Positions 51,945 through 59,396 of a stretch of 59,396 nucleotides of DNA are shown piece by piece (position 1 is the first letter of the stretch; each line of letters opens with the position of its first letter). Origin of the DNA: Deltaproteobacteria bacterium. GTDB lineage: Bacteria > Myxococcota_A > UBA9160 > UBA6930. The stretch spans positions 1 to 59,396 of the forward strand of contig JAJDAP010000083.1 in the NCBI GenBank assembly GCA_029261795.1. The letters are read 5' to 3'. A program made the translations under genes and the position numbers. The notes beneath the pieces were generated by a model that was not told the origin of the DNA, ran no database searches, and worked only from the letters and a program-made list of their open reading frames with translations.

Positions 51945-51951
51945 CGCCGCC

Positions 51952-53205
51952 ATGCGGAGCGGAATCGACGTCGCGGAAGCTCGGATGCTGGTGCTCGAAG
52001 CCGCCCACCCGCTGGCGCCCGAGACCGTCAGCGCCGGGCAGGGGCAAGGCCGCGTGCTCGCGGAATCCATCCAGTCCGAGCGGACGCTGCCGCCGGCGGA
52101 TTGCTCGGCGATGGACGGATACGCCGTGCGAAGAGCCGATCTCGCCGGCGCCAGCGCAGCGCGCCCGCTCGCGTTGCCCGTCGTGTTCGAGGTGCCGGCC
52201 GGGGGGCGCTCCGCACGCGCGCTCGAACCCGGGGAAGCCGCTCGCATCTTCACTGGAGCGCCGATTCCGGATGGTGCCGACAGTGTCGTTCGCCAGGAAG
52301 ACACGGAGCTCGAGGGCGAGCGCGTGCGGATGCGGATCGAGCCGCGCCTGCGCGAACACATCCGGGACGCGGGCGAAGACGTTCGTGTCGGCGACGAGAT
52401 CCTGGCCGCCGGCGATGCGCTCGGCCCGGCCCAGCTCGGCATGCTGGCCAGCCTTGGGCGCACCCTGGTCCGGGTCCACCGGCGGCCGCGGGTCGCCGTC
52501 CTCTCCGGCGGCGACGAGTTGGTCGAAGCTGATGGGGATCCTTCCGGCGGCCGCATCGTGGCATCGAATGCGTATTCGCTCGCCGCTCAATGCGTCGAGG
52601 CCGGAGCGATCCCGAGCAACCTGGGGATCGCTCGAGACACGCCCGAGGATCTCGAGAGAATGTTAGGCGCGGGACTCGACGCCGACGTGTTGGTCAGCTC
52701 GGCGGGCGTTTCGGTAGGAGATCACGACCACGTACGGCCGGTGCTCGAGAAGCTGGGTTGCCGCCTCGTGTTCTGGGGCGTCAACATGAAACCCGGCTAT
52801 CCCATCGCGTTCGGTCGCTTCGAAGACAGAAGAGGGCCGTTGGTATTCGGGCTGCCGGGAAACCCCGTCTCCGCGATGGTCACGTTCGACCAGTTCGTGC
52901 GGCCGGTGCTGCTCCGAATGGCCGGGCGCTCCCGGATCTTCCGTCCGACCGTGCGAGCCATTCTCGAAGAGGGCTTGGAGAAGAAGCCCGGCCGCCTTCA
53001 CTTCGTGCGCGTGGCGCTCGAGCGTGACGGTCACCGGATCCGCGCGCGCACCACCGGCAATCAGAGTTCCGGCGTGTTGCGATCGATGACGCTGGCCCAG
53101 GGCCTGCTGATCTTTCCGACCGAGGCTTCGTCGATCGCGGCAGGCTCCGAGGTGGATGTCCAGTTGCTCGACCCGGATTGGCTCGCTCGCGAGACGGCAC
53201 CGTGA
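51952..53205 (+). CDS. moeA: Molybdopterin molybdenumtransferase
   Basis: This 417-aa enzyme inserts molybdate into adenylated molybdopterin. Motifs are LPPADCSAMDGYAVRR, GEAARIFTGAPIPDGADSVVRQED, GDALGPAQLGMLASLG, VSSAGVSVGDHDHV and GLPGNPVSAMVTFDQFVRPVL. Domain order (linker, MPT-binding domain, C-terminal beta domain) and length are normal. It starts the operon moeA-mobA-dgkA. It could serve the molybdenum hydroxylase encoded at 15.9-19.7 kb and other Mo enzymes. The N-terminus matches the family start, so ATG 51952 is firm. Confidence 0.95.
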   Translation: MRSGIDVAEARMLVLEAAHPLAPETVSAGQGQGRVLAESIQSERTLPPADCSAMDGYAVRRADLAGASAARPLALPVVFEVPAGGRSARALEPGEAARIFTGAPIPDGADSVVRQEDTELEGERVRMRIEPRLREHIRDAGEDVRVGDEILAAGDALGPAQLGMLASLGRTLVRVHRRPRVAVLSGGDELVEADGDPSGGRIVASNAYSLAAQCVEAGAIPSNLGIARDTPEDLERMLGAGLDADVLVSSAGVSVGDHDHVRPVLEKLGCRLVFWGVNMKPGYPIAFGRFEDRRGPLVFGLPGNPVSAMVTFDQFVRPVLLRMAGRSRIFRPTVRAILEEGLEKKPGRLHFVRVALERDGHRIRARTTGNQSSGVLRSMTLAQGLLIFPTEASSIAAGSEVDVQLLDPDWLARETAP

Positions 53206-53795
53206 GCGGTCGGTTCGCGAATGTCAGTTCAGCCGTCCTGCTCGGCGGGGCCTCGTCACGGATGGGCAGGGACAAGGCCATGCTCGAACGCGACGGCGAG
53301 GCACTCGTGGTCCACCAGGCGAGGCTCCTCGCGGCACTCTTCGAAGAGGTGCTGCTCGTCGGGGGCGATCCGCCGGAGACCGCTCCTGGGCGTCGCGTCG
53401 CCGACGAACCCGGCGAACGCTCGGCGCTGCGCGGAATCGTCAGTGCGCTCCAGCACGCGACCGCACCCTGGGTTCTCGTCACGGCGACCGATTTGCCCGC
53501 GTTGAGTGCGGATCTCTTGCTAGGTCTGGTGGCGTCCCAGACGCCGGACATCGATGCCATCGTGCCGCGGACCGATCGGCCGGAACCCCTGTGCGCTTTG
53601 TACCGGGTAGCGTCGGTGCTCCCGGCCGCGCGCACCCGCCTGGAAGGCGGAGAGTTCATGCTGCGTGGACTCCTCGACACACTTCGTGTCACCTGGCTCG
53701 AAGCCGCCGACCTGGATCTCGTGCACGGCGTCGAGGCATTGCTGAACGTCAACACGCCGGAGGATTGGCAGAGCTTCAGCGAGCGTTCGGGATGA
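53202..53795 (+). CDS. mobA: Molybdenum cofactor guanylyltransferase
   Basis: This 197-aa nucleotidyltransferase has the N-terminal signature SSAVLLGGASSRMGRDKAML (GTP-binding loop), VLVTATDLPALSADLL (metal-binding Asp), RPEPLCALYR and a C-terminal NVNTPEDW. It attaches GMP to Mo-molybdopterin to form the guanine dinucleotide cofactor used by DMSO-reductase-type enzymes. The MRDK signature favours MobA over the cytidylyltransferase MocA that xanthine dehydrogenase-type enzymes need. The GTG start at 53202 overlaps the moeA stop (GTGA). Confidence 0.9.
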   Translation: MSGRFANVSSAVLLGGASSRMGRDKAMLERDGEALVVHQARLLAALFEEVLLVGGDPPETAPGRRVADEPGERSALRGIVSALQHATAPWVLVTATDLPALSADLLLGLVASQTPDIDAIVPRTDRPEPLCALYRVASVLPAARTRLEGGEFMLRGLLDTLRVTWLEAADLDLVHGVEALLNVNTPEDWQSFSERSG

Positions 53796-54163
53796 ACTGG
53801 CTCAGGCTCCGGATCGCGAGTTTCGGCTACGCCTTGCGCGGGGTCGCGCGGCTGGTGGCGGGTGAGCCGAACGCGCAGATCCACACGCTGGCGACGGGGC
53901 TGGTGGTCCTGCTGGCGTTCCTCCTCGAGATCTCCGCTTCGGGTTGGGCGCTGCTGGTGCTGGCGATGGGTCTGGTCTGGGCCGCCGAGGCCCTGAACAC
54001 GGCCATCGAACGCCTCTCGGACCGCTTCTCGGCCGAGCGCGACCCCGAGGTCGGACGGGCAAAGGATGCCGCGGCGGGTGGGGTCCTGCTCGCGGCCCTT
54101 GCGGCGGCAACCGTGGGCGTCCTCGTGCTCGGGCCGCCGCTCTGGAGCTGGCTGGCTCGTTAG
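53792..54163 (+). CDS. dgkA: Diacylglycerol/undecaprenol kinase
   Basis: This is a 123-aa membrane protein with three hydrophobic helices and the DgkA signature WAAEALNTAIERLSDRFS, followed by VGRAKDAAAGGVLLAAL. It phosphorylates diacylglycerol or undecaprenol in the inner membrane for lipid or cell-wall precursor recycling. An N-terminal amphipathic FGYALRGVARLVAGEPN precedes the first helix, as in Gram-positive-type undecaprenol kinases. ATG 53792 overlaps the mobA stop (ATGA). The pairing with molybdenum genes looks like simple operon sharing. Confidence 0.93.
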   Translation: MNWLRLRIASFGYALRGVARLVAGEPNAQIHTLATGLVVLLAFLLEISASGWALLVLAMGLVWAAEALNTAIERLSDRFSAERDPEVGRAKDAAAGGVLLAALAAATVGVLVLGPPLWSWLAR

Positions 54164-54179
54164 GCGGTGGTCGTCGCTC

Positions 54180-56405
54180 TCAGAATCGGAAGGTCCAGCG
54201 AATCTTGCCGGTCCACTCCATGGTCGTCGCGCGGAAGTCGTGGTCGACCGTATCGACGCCCTGGTTCCAGACCAACAGGATCTCTTCTCCCTCACGGACA
54301 ACCCAGCGCAGCCGGCTGTTCCAGCCGAGGTTCCGGCTCGCACGGTCCCACTGGATCAGGGTCTCCCAGGACAGATCGGGAGAGATCACGACATCGACGT
54401 TCCAGCGCAACAGGCGCGTGGTGAAGTCACCCGTCTCGAGCTGGATCTGGTTCTGGGTGTAGTTGATCTCGGTCTGGAAGTGCTTGGAGGGGCGCCAGCC
54501 GATCAGGATCGAGCTGCGCTTGTTGGTTCCTGAGAAGAACGTCCCCCACGAGGCCGAGACCCTGGCTGAGAGCATCCGCCGCTCCGAGGTGCCGACCGTG
54601 ATGATGCCCCGGGCCCAGTCGTAGCGGCCCGGTTCGATGAAGATGCCTTCTGAGATCTCGAAGCTCTCGAACAAGCGCTCGGTCTGGAGCTGGCTCTGGA
54701 TCGAGATGAAATCCTGGAGTTCGCCGACCACTTCGTAGGTGAAGATCGACTCGATCGTTTCGAGGGCGCCGTGGGTGGTCGTGACGAGCCGGCTGCGGTT
54801 CGCGAGTTCCCAGTAGCGGATCGTGTCCGACTCCGGGCGCCAGCGTCGCCGCCCCTCGGCGATGTACTCGTGGATTCCGGTGCGGTTGACGAAGCCGAGG
54901 GCCGGATTGAAATCCTCGCCGATGCGTTTGAAGCCGATCCGGCCATTCCACTTGTCGTTTGGAAATTCGAGCAGGACGCCCGCCGATTCGTCGTCTCCGC
55001 CGAAGCCCGGTGTGTCGGACTTCTGTACCCAGCCGTCGAACTGGATGATCTGGTTGCCCTGGAACTTGCTGGTGCGGAGCCGCGCATCCAGCCCGTAGGT
55101 CGAGTTGGAACTGTTGGTCAGTGGATCGCCGTGGGTGGCGATGAAGCCCACGAACGATTCCTCTCCGATGTTCCATTTGCCGCGCGCAACACTCAGGTTC
55201 TTGCCCTGGATGCGCTCGCCGTTCTCATCCGTGTAGCCGCCCATCTGCACGTCCATGACGCCGAAGTTCAGCGGACCCACGCGGCCCGTCGCTTTCAGGC
55301 CGGCGCGGAGTTCGACGATGTCGGCGTCGGCGATGCCGATTCGGCGCGAAAAGAAGGGCAGGCCGTTCGTGTTGGTGAAGGAGAAGCTGCCGGGTCTGAA
55401 CCGGGAGATTCCCCCGAAATCGAAGATGCCCGCGTCTTGCAGGAAGAAGTCCCGCGTCTCGGGGAAGAACAGCGCGAACCGGTCGAGGTTGACCTGGCGC
55501 TCGTCGACGGGTGCGTCGGAGAAATCCGTGTTGATGGTGAGGGCGCCGGTCACCGACGGTGTGATCTTGTAGAAGACGTCGAGAGACGGATCGCCCTTCA
55601 AGAAGTGGCGGTCGACGCGCCGGTCCTCGGCCCGCGATAGCGTTCCGGTCGGGATCACATCGAGCCCGATGCCTTGATCGAGGTCTTGAAGGCCGGTGAG
55701 GTCGCCGGCTTCACTCACATCCATCGGGAAGCGGCTCCGCTCCCAGTTCGACCAGCGGATCTCTTCGTTCTTCCGGTTGATGTTCCGGACGATGTTGAAG
55801 CCCCAGGTACCATTGTTCGGGTCGAAGGAGACCGACTTGAACGGGATCTCGAACTCGCAGGTCCAGCCTTCGCTATCCACGCGGGACTTCACGTCCCAGA
55901 TCGTGTCCCAGGGATCGCGGAAGGAGTTGCCGCCCTCGACCAGGGCGTCCTGGCGGGTGCTATTCGGGTTCGTGGTGAACCAGTAGGAGTTGCGATGGTC
56001 GTGGAAGGTGTCGAGGATGATCGCGACGCGGTCGTCGAGCCGCGTGCTCTCGTCCCTTCGCATGGTGCGTGCCACGATCTTCTCGGGTTCGCGGTCGTAG
56101 GCGCGCACCGCCACCCAGAGGGTGTCCGAGTCGTAGACCACCCAGGCGACAGTCCGCTCCGAGGGTTCGGCGCCCGGGGTCGGGTCCTGTTGCACGAAAC
56201 GATCGATGCGCGCCGCGTGCTTCCAGATCTCGTCGTTCAAACGACCGTCGATCTTCGGCGGCTCGACGTCGGCCGGGCGGCGCCTGGCCTCGAGGGCCGG
56301 CGACATCTCCGGGGGCGAGTCCGCACGTACCGGGACGCCCACGCTCGCCAGGAAGGCGAGTGGAAGCGCGAAGGCGAGTATCCTCCTCGGGGTGGTGCGG
56401 CGCAT
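54180..56405 (-). CDS. DUF5916 outer-membrane protein with N-terminal CBM9-like domain
   Basis: This 741-aa protein has a signal peptide (ILAFALPLAFLASVGVPV, cleaved near RADS). A family 9 carbohydrate-binding-like domain comes next (PPKIDGRLNDEIWKHAARI, WVVYDSDTLWVAVRAYD, RVAIILDTFHDHRNSYWF). A large DUF5916 beta-barrel region follows (FFPETRDFFLQDAGIFDFGG, then many amphipathic strands ending WTGKIRWTFRF with a terminal Phe). It is probably an outer-membrane barrel that binds or transports glycans or other ligands. It lies 25 nt after the thiolase gene on the same strand and may be co-transcribed with it. Confidence 0.87.
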   Translation of the reverse strand: MRRTTPRRILAFALPLAFLASVGVPVRADSPPEMSPALEARRRPADVEPPKIDGRLNDEIWKHAARIDRFVQQDPTPGAEPSERTVAWVVYDSDTLWVAVRAYDREPEKIVARTMRRDESTRLDDRVAIILDTFHDHRNSYWFTTNPNSTRQDALVEGGNSFRDPWDTIWDVKSRVDSEGWTCEFEIPFKSVSFDPNNGTWGFNIVRNINRKNEEIRWSNWERSRFPMDVSEAGDLTGLQDLDQGIGLDVIPTGTLSRAEDRRVDRHFLKGDPSLDVFYKITPSVTGALTINTDFSDAPVDERQVNLDRFALFFPETRDFFLQDAGIFDFGGISRFRPGSFSFTNTNGLPFFSRRIGIADADIVELRAGLKATGRVGPLNFGVMDVQMGGYTDENGERIQGKNLSVARGKWNIGEESFVGFIATHGDPLTNSSNSTYGLDARLRTSKFQGNQIIQFDGWVQKSDTPGFGGDDESAGVLLEFPNDKWNGRIGFKRIGEDFNPALGFVNRTGIHEYIAEGRRRWRPESDTIRYWELANRSRLVTTTHGALETIESIFTYEVVGELQDFISIQSQLQTERLFESFEISEGIFIEPGRYDWARGIITVGTSERRMLSARVSASWGTFFSGTNKRSSILIGWRPSKHFQTEINYTQNQIQLETGDFTTRLLRWNVDVVISPDLSWETLIQWDRASRNLGWNSRLRWVVREGEEILLVWNQGVDTVDHDFRATTMEWTGKIRWTFRF

Positions 56406-56430
56406 TGGGGTCTCGGGCGCGAAGACGCGT

Positions 56431-57606
56431 TCAGTCGAGCCGTTCGATGATCGTGCCCGTGCCCAGGCCGCCGCCGCAGCACATCGTGATCAACCCGTAG
56501 CGCCCACCGGTCCGCTCGAGTTCATGGAGGGCGGTCGTGATCAGCCGGTCGCCGGTGGCGCCGGTCGGATGGCCGAGGGCAATGGCACCGCCGTTGGGGT
56601 TCACCTTCTGCGGCGGGGCGCCCGATGCCTTCTGCCAGGCCAGCACCACGCTCGCGAACGCCTCGTTCACCTCGAACACATCGAGGTCGTCGATCGAGAG
56701 CCCGGTCCGCTTCAGCAGTTTCTCCGTCGCCGGGATCGGGCCCTTGAGCATCGTCTCGGGATCGACCCCCACGATCGTGCTGTCGACGATCCGCGCACGG
56801 GCCTTCAACCCGTGGCGCTTCGCCGCGGCCTCGGAGGCGAAGATCACGGCGGAGGCGCCGTCGGTGATCTGCGAGGAGGTGCCCGCGGTGTGGACGCCGT
56901 CTTCCATCACGGCCTTCAAGCTTGCCAAGGCTTCGGCGCTGGTGTCGCGCAGGCCCTCGTCGCGGTCGACGTGGTGGGTCTCGCCCGTGGGCTTGCCGTC
57001 CTCGCCGACGATCGGTGCATCCAACCCGGCGACTTCGCGAGCGAAGCGGCCCTCGTCCCAGGCCTGCTTGGCGTTGGTCTGGCTGCGAAGCCCGAAAGCA
57101 TCGGTGTCTTCGCGGGTGATGCCGTACTCCTTGGCGATCATCTCGGCGCCCTGGAACTGGCTGTTGAAGGCGTAGTTGGCGAAGTAGCTCTTGGGCACCG
57201 GCCGGCCGAGGGCCTTGTCTGCGAAGTTTGCGCCGAGCGGAACCCGGCTCATCACCTCGACGCCGCAGGAGAGAACGACCTCTTCGAGGCCCGAGCCGAT
57301 CAGCCCGGCCGCGAGTGTGCTCGCCTGTTGCGATGACCCGCATTGGCTATCGACGGTGGTCGCCGGGACTTCGAGCGGGAGGCCGGCCGAGAGCCAGGCC
57401 GTGCGCGCCACGTTGTAGGATTGTTCGCCGACCTGGGAGACGCAGCCGCCCACGATCTGGTCGATGCTGGCCGCTTCGATTCCCGCCCGGGCGATGGCCG
57501 CCTTCTGGACGTGGCCGAGCAGGTCGCCGGCGTGAACGGTCGAGAGGCCGCCGCGGCGCTTGCCGAGCGGCGAACGAACGGCCTCAACGATGTAGACGTC
57601 TCCCAT
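56431..57606 (-). CDS. Thiolase (acetyl-CoA C-acyltransferase)
   Basis: This 391-aa thiolase of normal length has the nucleophilic Cys89 in TVDSQCGSSQQ, NEAFASVVLAW, GGAIALGHPTGATG (His) and the C-terminal catalytic Cys in TMCCGGGLGTGT. It cleaves 3-ketoacyl-CoA to acetyl-CoA and a shortened acyl-CoA, or the reverse. It resembles FadA/FadI-type degradative thiolases of steroid or fatty-acid degradation. GGAGGAAGC precedes ATG 57606, and a TATTGT -10-like sequence lies upstream on the minus strand (57679-57684). Confidence 0.95.
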   Translation of the reverse strand: MGDVYIVEAVRSPLGKRRGGLSTVHAGDLLGHVQKAAIARAGIEAASIDQIVGGCVSQVGEQSYNVARTAWLSAGLPLEVPATTVDSQCGSSQQASTLAAGLIGSGLEEVVLSCGVEVMSRVPLGANFADKALGRPVPKSYFANYAFNSQFQGAEMIAKEYGITREDTDAFGLRSQTNAKQAWDEGRFAREVAGLDAPIVGEDGKPTGETHHVDRDEGLRDTSAEALASLKAVMEDGVHTAGTSSQITDGASAVIFASEAAAKRHGLKARARIVDSTIVGVDPETMLKGPIPATEKLLKRTGLSIDDLDVFEVNEAFASVVLAWQKASGAPPQKVNPNGGAIALGHPTGATGDRLITTALHELERTGGRYGLITMCCGGGLGTGTIIERLD

Positions 57607-57714
57607 GGGCGCTTCCTCCGGTCCGGGCGCGACGCAGGGGCGCGTCCCGGCTGGCTTGGGTGTGGTGCAGGCGCGTGGACAATAGCCGAATCCCCGGAGG
57701 CTCGGAGCGGGCCG

Positions 57715-59136
57715 TTAGCGCGCGCCGGGTGCTGGTTCATGGGGGCCGATCGCGGTTCCGAGCACCCGGTCGGCCCAGTCGAAGGCCTCTACGACACGCG
57801 GCGCGAACAGGGGCCCCACGGGCACCTGGCGGGGATCCGGCGCCCATCCCAGAAAGGTTCCCGTGGTCGCCGGGCCCTGGAGCAAGGTGCTCTCGATCTC
57901 GCCCTTTGTCCGAGCGCGACGCAAACCACGCACGCCGCGCGCTAAACGATGTGCAGTCGAGGCCGTCTCCGGAATCGGCAGCAGCGCGATGCCGCGTCCC
58001 GCTCGCCGCCGGTCGGCGACGTCGAGGAGCACGCGCTCCATGCGCCGCGGCTGCCAATCGAGCTTGAGCCCCTCGATGGCAGCCAGCGAGAGCCAGGCCA
58101 GCGGGAGCGCGGGCAATCCGCCGAGCACCGAGCCGAGGGCGCCACCCTGGCGCGTGTTGATCTCGGTCGGGAGGAAACCCTCGTCCTCCGTCAGGACGCC
58201 ATCGACCGTGAACGGCCCCCGGAAACCGACGCGTTCGCGCAGCGCCCCGCCCACCTTGCGGGCCAGGCGGCGCATCGCGGCGCGATCGCGCTCCGGCGGA
58301 TCCCAGAAGGTTCCGACGCCGGCATAACGAAGCTCGGAACGTCCGACGGCGCGGAGTTGGATCATCTCTACCGGACGCAGGACGACGGTGTAGTCCGGCA
58401 GCACGATCCCGTGGATGCTGCACGGCGTCCCGGCGAGGAACGGCATGACCCGCACGCGCTCCACCCGGCGTGCGAGCCGGCGGCCGAGACGAGCGGCCTC
58501 GGAGCGCTCGGTGACCCAGTGCGTGCCTTCGCCGCCGCCGTGATTTCCCCGGCTCGCGTCCTCGGCCCAGACGGTGCCGGCACCCCGGTCGAGTGCCGCG
58601 GCGGCACGCAGCAAGGCGTCGGAATCGGCTGGTACCACACGGCTCGGCGCGTGCTTTACACCGACCGCTCGCCAGAAGGCTTCCACGCGGGTCTTGTCTT
58701 CGAGCGCGAGCCAGCTTCGGCGGCGGTTGCCGAAGCGTCGTCGACCGGCCGCCCGGCTGACGTGGGTCATGGTGAAGATGGCTGCGCTGTATGCACGGCC
58801 CTCTGGATCGAAGCGATCGACGGCCCGTTGGATTCGGGCAGGAGGGCTCGGGTAGCGTGTCTCGGCGTTCCAGAATTCATCCATGATCGATCGACCCCGA
58901 ATGCCGAGGTGAGCGGACGGCATCTCGGCCGGGTCCGGGAGCGGCCCCGTACCGGGGCTGGCGCCGAGAAGGAACGGAGCCCCGCCGAGCTCGCGCAGTT
59001 GCGCGCCGATCCCTGCGCACGCGACGAGGGGCCCGCCGAAGATCACGAAGCGCCGACCTTCGAGGTGGTGCCGTAGTTCACGCCGAATGTGCAGAGCGAA
59101 CGCGTCCGCGTCGCTTCGCCACTTCGTCGTTGCCAT
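57715..59136 (-). CDS. ATP-grasp fold protein of unknown substrate
   Basis: This 473-aa protein has an ATP-grasp-like core. GTVWAEDASRGNHGGGEGTHW is the position of the flexible Gly-rich loop and phosphate-binding Lys/Arg region. VMPFLAGTPCSIHGIVLPDY is the middle strand region. FTVDGVLTEDEGFLPTEINTR carries the metal-binding Glu and Asn (ExNxR). The N-terminal part (RRFVIFGGPLVACAGI) is a pre-ATP-grasp segment. Such enzymes ligate a carboxylate to an amine or thiol. ATG 59136 is preceded by GGGAGGAAA; the longer frame to 59334 runs into the terminal repeat region. It is the last gene of the window. Confidence 0.75.
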   Translation of the reverse strand: MATTKWRSDADAFALHIRRELRHHLEGRRFVIFGGPLVACAGIGAQLRELGGAPFLLGASPGTGPLPDPAEMPSAHLGIRGRSIMDEFWNAETRYPSPPARIQRAVDRFDPEGRAYSAAIFTMTHVSRAAGRRRFGNRRRSWLALEDKTRVEAFWRAVGVKHAPSRVVPADSDALLRAAAALDRGAGTVWAEDASRGNHGGGEGTHWVTERSEAARLGRRLARRVERVRVMPFLAGTPCSIHGIVLPDYTVVLRPVEMIQLRAVGRSELRYAGVGTFWDPPERDRAAMRRLARKVGGALRERVGFRGPFTVDGVLTEDEGFLPTEINTRQGGALGSVLGGLPALPLAWLSLAAIEGLKLDWQPRRMERVLLDVADRRRAGRGIALLPIPETASTAHRLARGVRGLRRARTKGEIESTLLQGPATTGTFLGWAPDPRQVPVGPLFAPRVVEAFDWADRVLGTAIGPHEPAPGAR

Positions 59137-59335
59137 GTCGTTTCCTCCCGGAGCCCGCGCTCGTGTCGGAGGAACCAGACCCCTCCGCCAGAGCGGCGGG
59201 GTCCATCGTGCGGGTGCTAGGTGAGCAGACCCGGGTGAACCCCGTCCGTCGGCATGACGAAAATCGCCACAACGACGAGCCGCAGGACGCAGCCCTGGAG
59301 ACAGGATCCTAGGTTCATCCCACCACCCTAACACG

Positions 59336-59396
59336 CTAGAGCGGGGACGGACTCCTCAAGTTTCAAGATTGCAAGTTTTTCAAACTTGCAATCTTG
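59336..59396. repeat. Palindromic repeat at the right end of the window
   Basis: After CTAG at 59336-59339, 28 nt (59340-59367) repeat exactly the reverse complement of 142-169 at the left end. The last 33 bases form a perfect hairpin: CAAGATTGCAAGTTT (59364-59378), loop TTC, complementary arm to 59396. The sequence therefore stops exactly at the end of a palindrome arm, as if it would fold back next. The 59137-59335 stretch between the ATP-grasp gene and this repeat shows no gene. Confidence 0.85.

Overview
The window is about 59.4 kb of high-GC DNA (roughly 65% by eye). It carries dense bacterial genes, many of them joined by 4-nt ATGA/GTGA or 1-nt TGATG stop/start overlaps. Gene content points to a Gram-negative, aerobic, metabolically versatile bacterium: a TonB-dependent receptor, lipoproteins, an OmpA-domain lipoprotein, a PEP-CTERM protein, an NtrB/NtrC pair, glutathione transferases and several enzymes of F420/deazaflavin-type families. 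That mixture resembles uncultured deltaproteobacterial lineages (Myxococcota or Binatota-like), but no marker gene here fixes the lineage. No rRNA, tRNA, CRISPR array, phage module or intact transposase was seen.

Layout. 0.1-8.6 kb: two divergent catabolic operons around a promoter region at 5.25-5.44 kb. Leftward are an F420-type luciferase-like oxidoreductase, an ACAD11-type acyl-CoA dehydrogenase and three glutathione S-transferases. Rightward are an SDR, an acyl-CoA synthetase and a class II aldolase. 8.7-15.8 kb: a codon-atypical lipoprotein, an uncharacterised Rossmann protein, an AsmA-like protein, an HD-GYP phosphodiesterase, a DUF5666-like protein and a PMT-type glycosyltransferase. 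15.9-21.2 kb: a xanthine dehydrogenase-family molybdenum hydroxylase with a MoaD-like gene between its subunits, then SIMPL and lipoprotein genes. 21.2-30.9 kb: CoA and short-chain metabolism (enoyl-CoA hydratase under a MerR regulator, EthD, DUF1214, CoA-transferase, cyclase, SDRs), a VWA-OmpA lipoprotein and a PEP-CTERM protein. 31.0-34.5 kb: a TonB-dependent receptor and the remains of a second one. 34.5-41.7 kb: P450, two DDN-like proteins, a split-barrel lipoprotein, a GST, a methyltransferase fold, a His/Arg-rich exported protein and an MDR reductase. 41.7-46.3 kb: a frameshifted SDR, ThuA-like and fused CaiB/BaiF CoA-transferases, and a nitrobindin-like protein. 46.4-51.8 kb: a dusB-ntrB-ntrC-thiE-nupC operon. 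51.9-54.2 kb: moeA-mobA-dgkA. 54.2-59.1 kb: a DUF5916 outer-membrane protein, a thiolase and an ATP-grasp protein.

How it fits together. Most genes serve uptake and oxidation of hydrophobic or aromatic/acyl substrates: receptor, P450, F420-type reductases, GSTs, CoA ligase/transferases, dehydrogenases and thiolase. moeA and mobA could help mature molybdenum cofactor, although the hydroxylase family usually takes the cytosine rather than the guanine form.

The most unusual signals are in the DNA itself. Both ends of the window are palindromic and share a 28-nt sequence in inverted orientation. A further CTAG-bounded palindromic element lies at 38.07 kb, and a three-helix structure sits in the leader of an SDR gene at 30.9 kb. 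Rare TTA/CTA leucine codons occur mainly before glycine.
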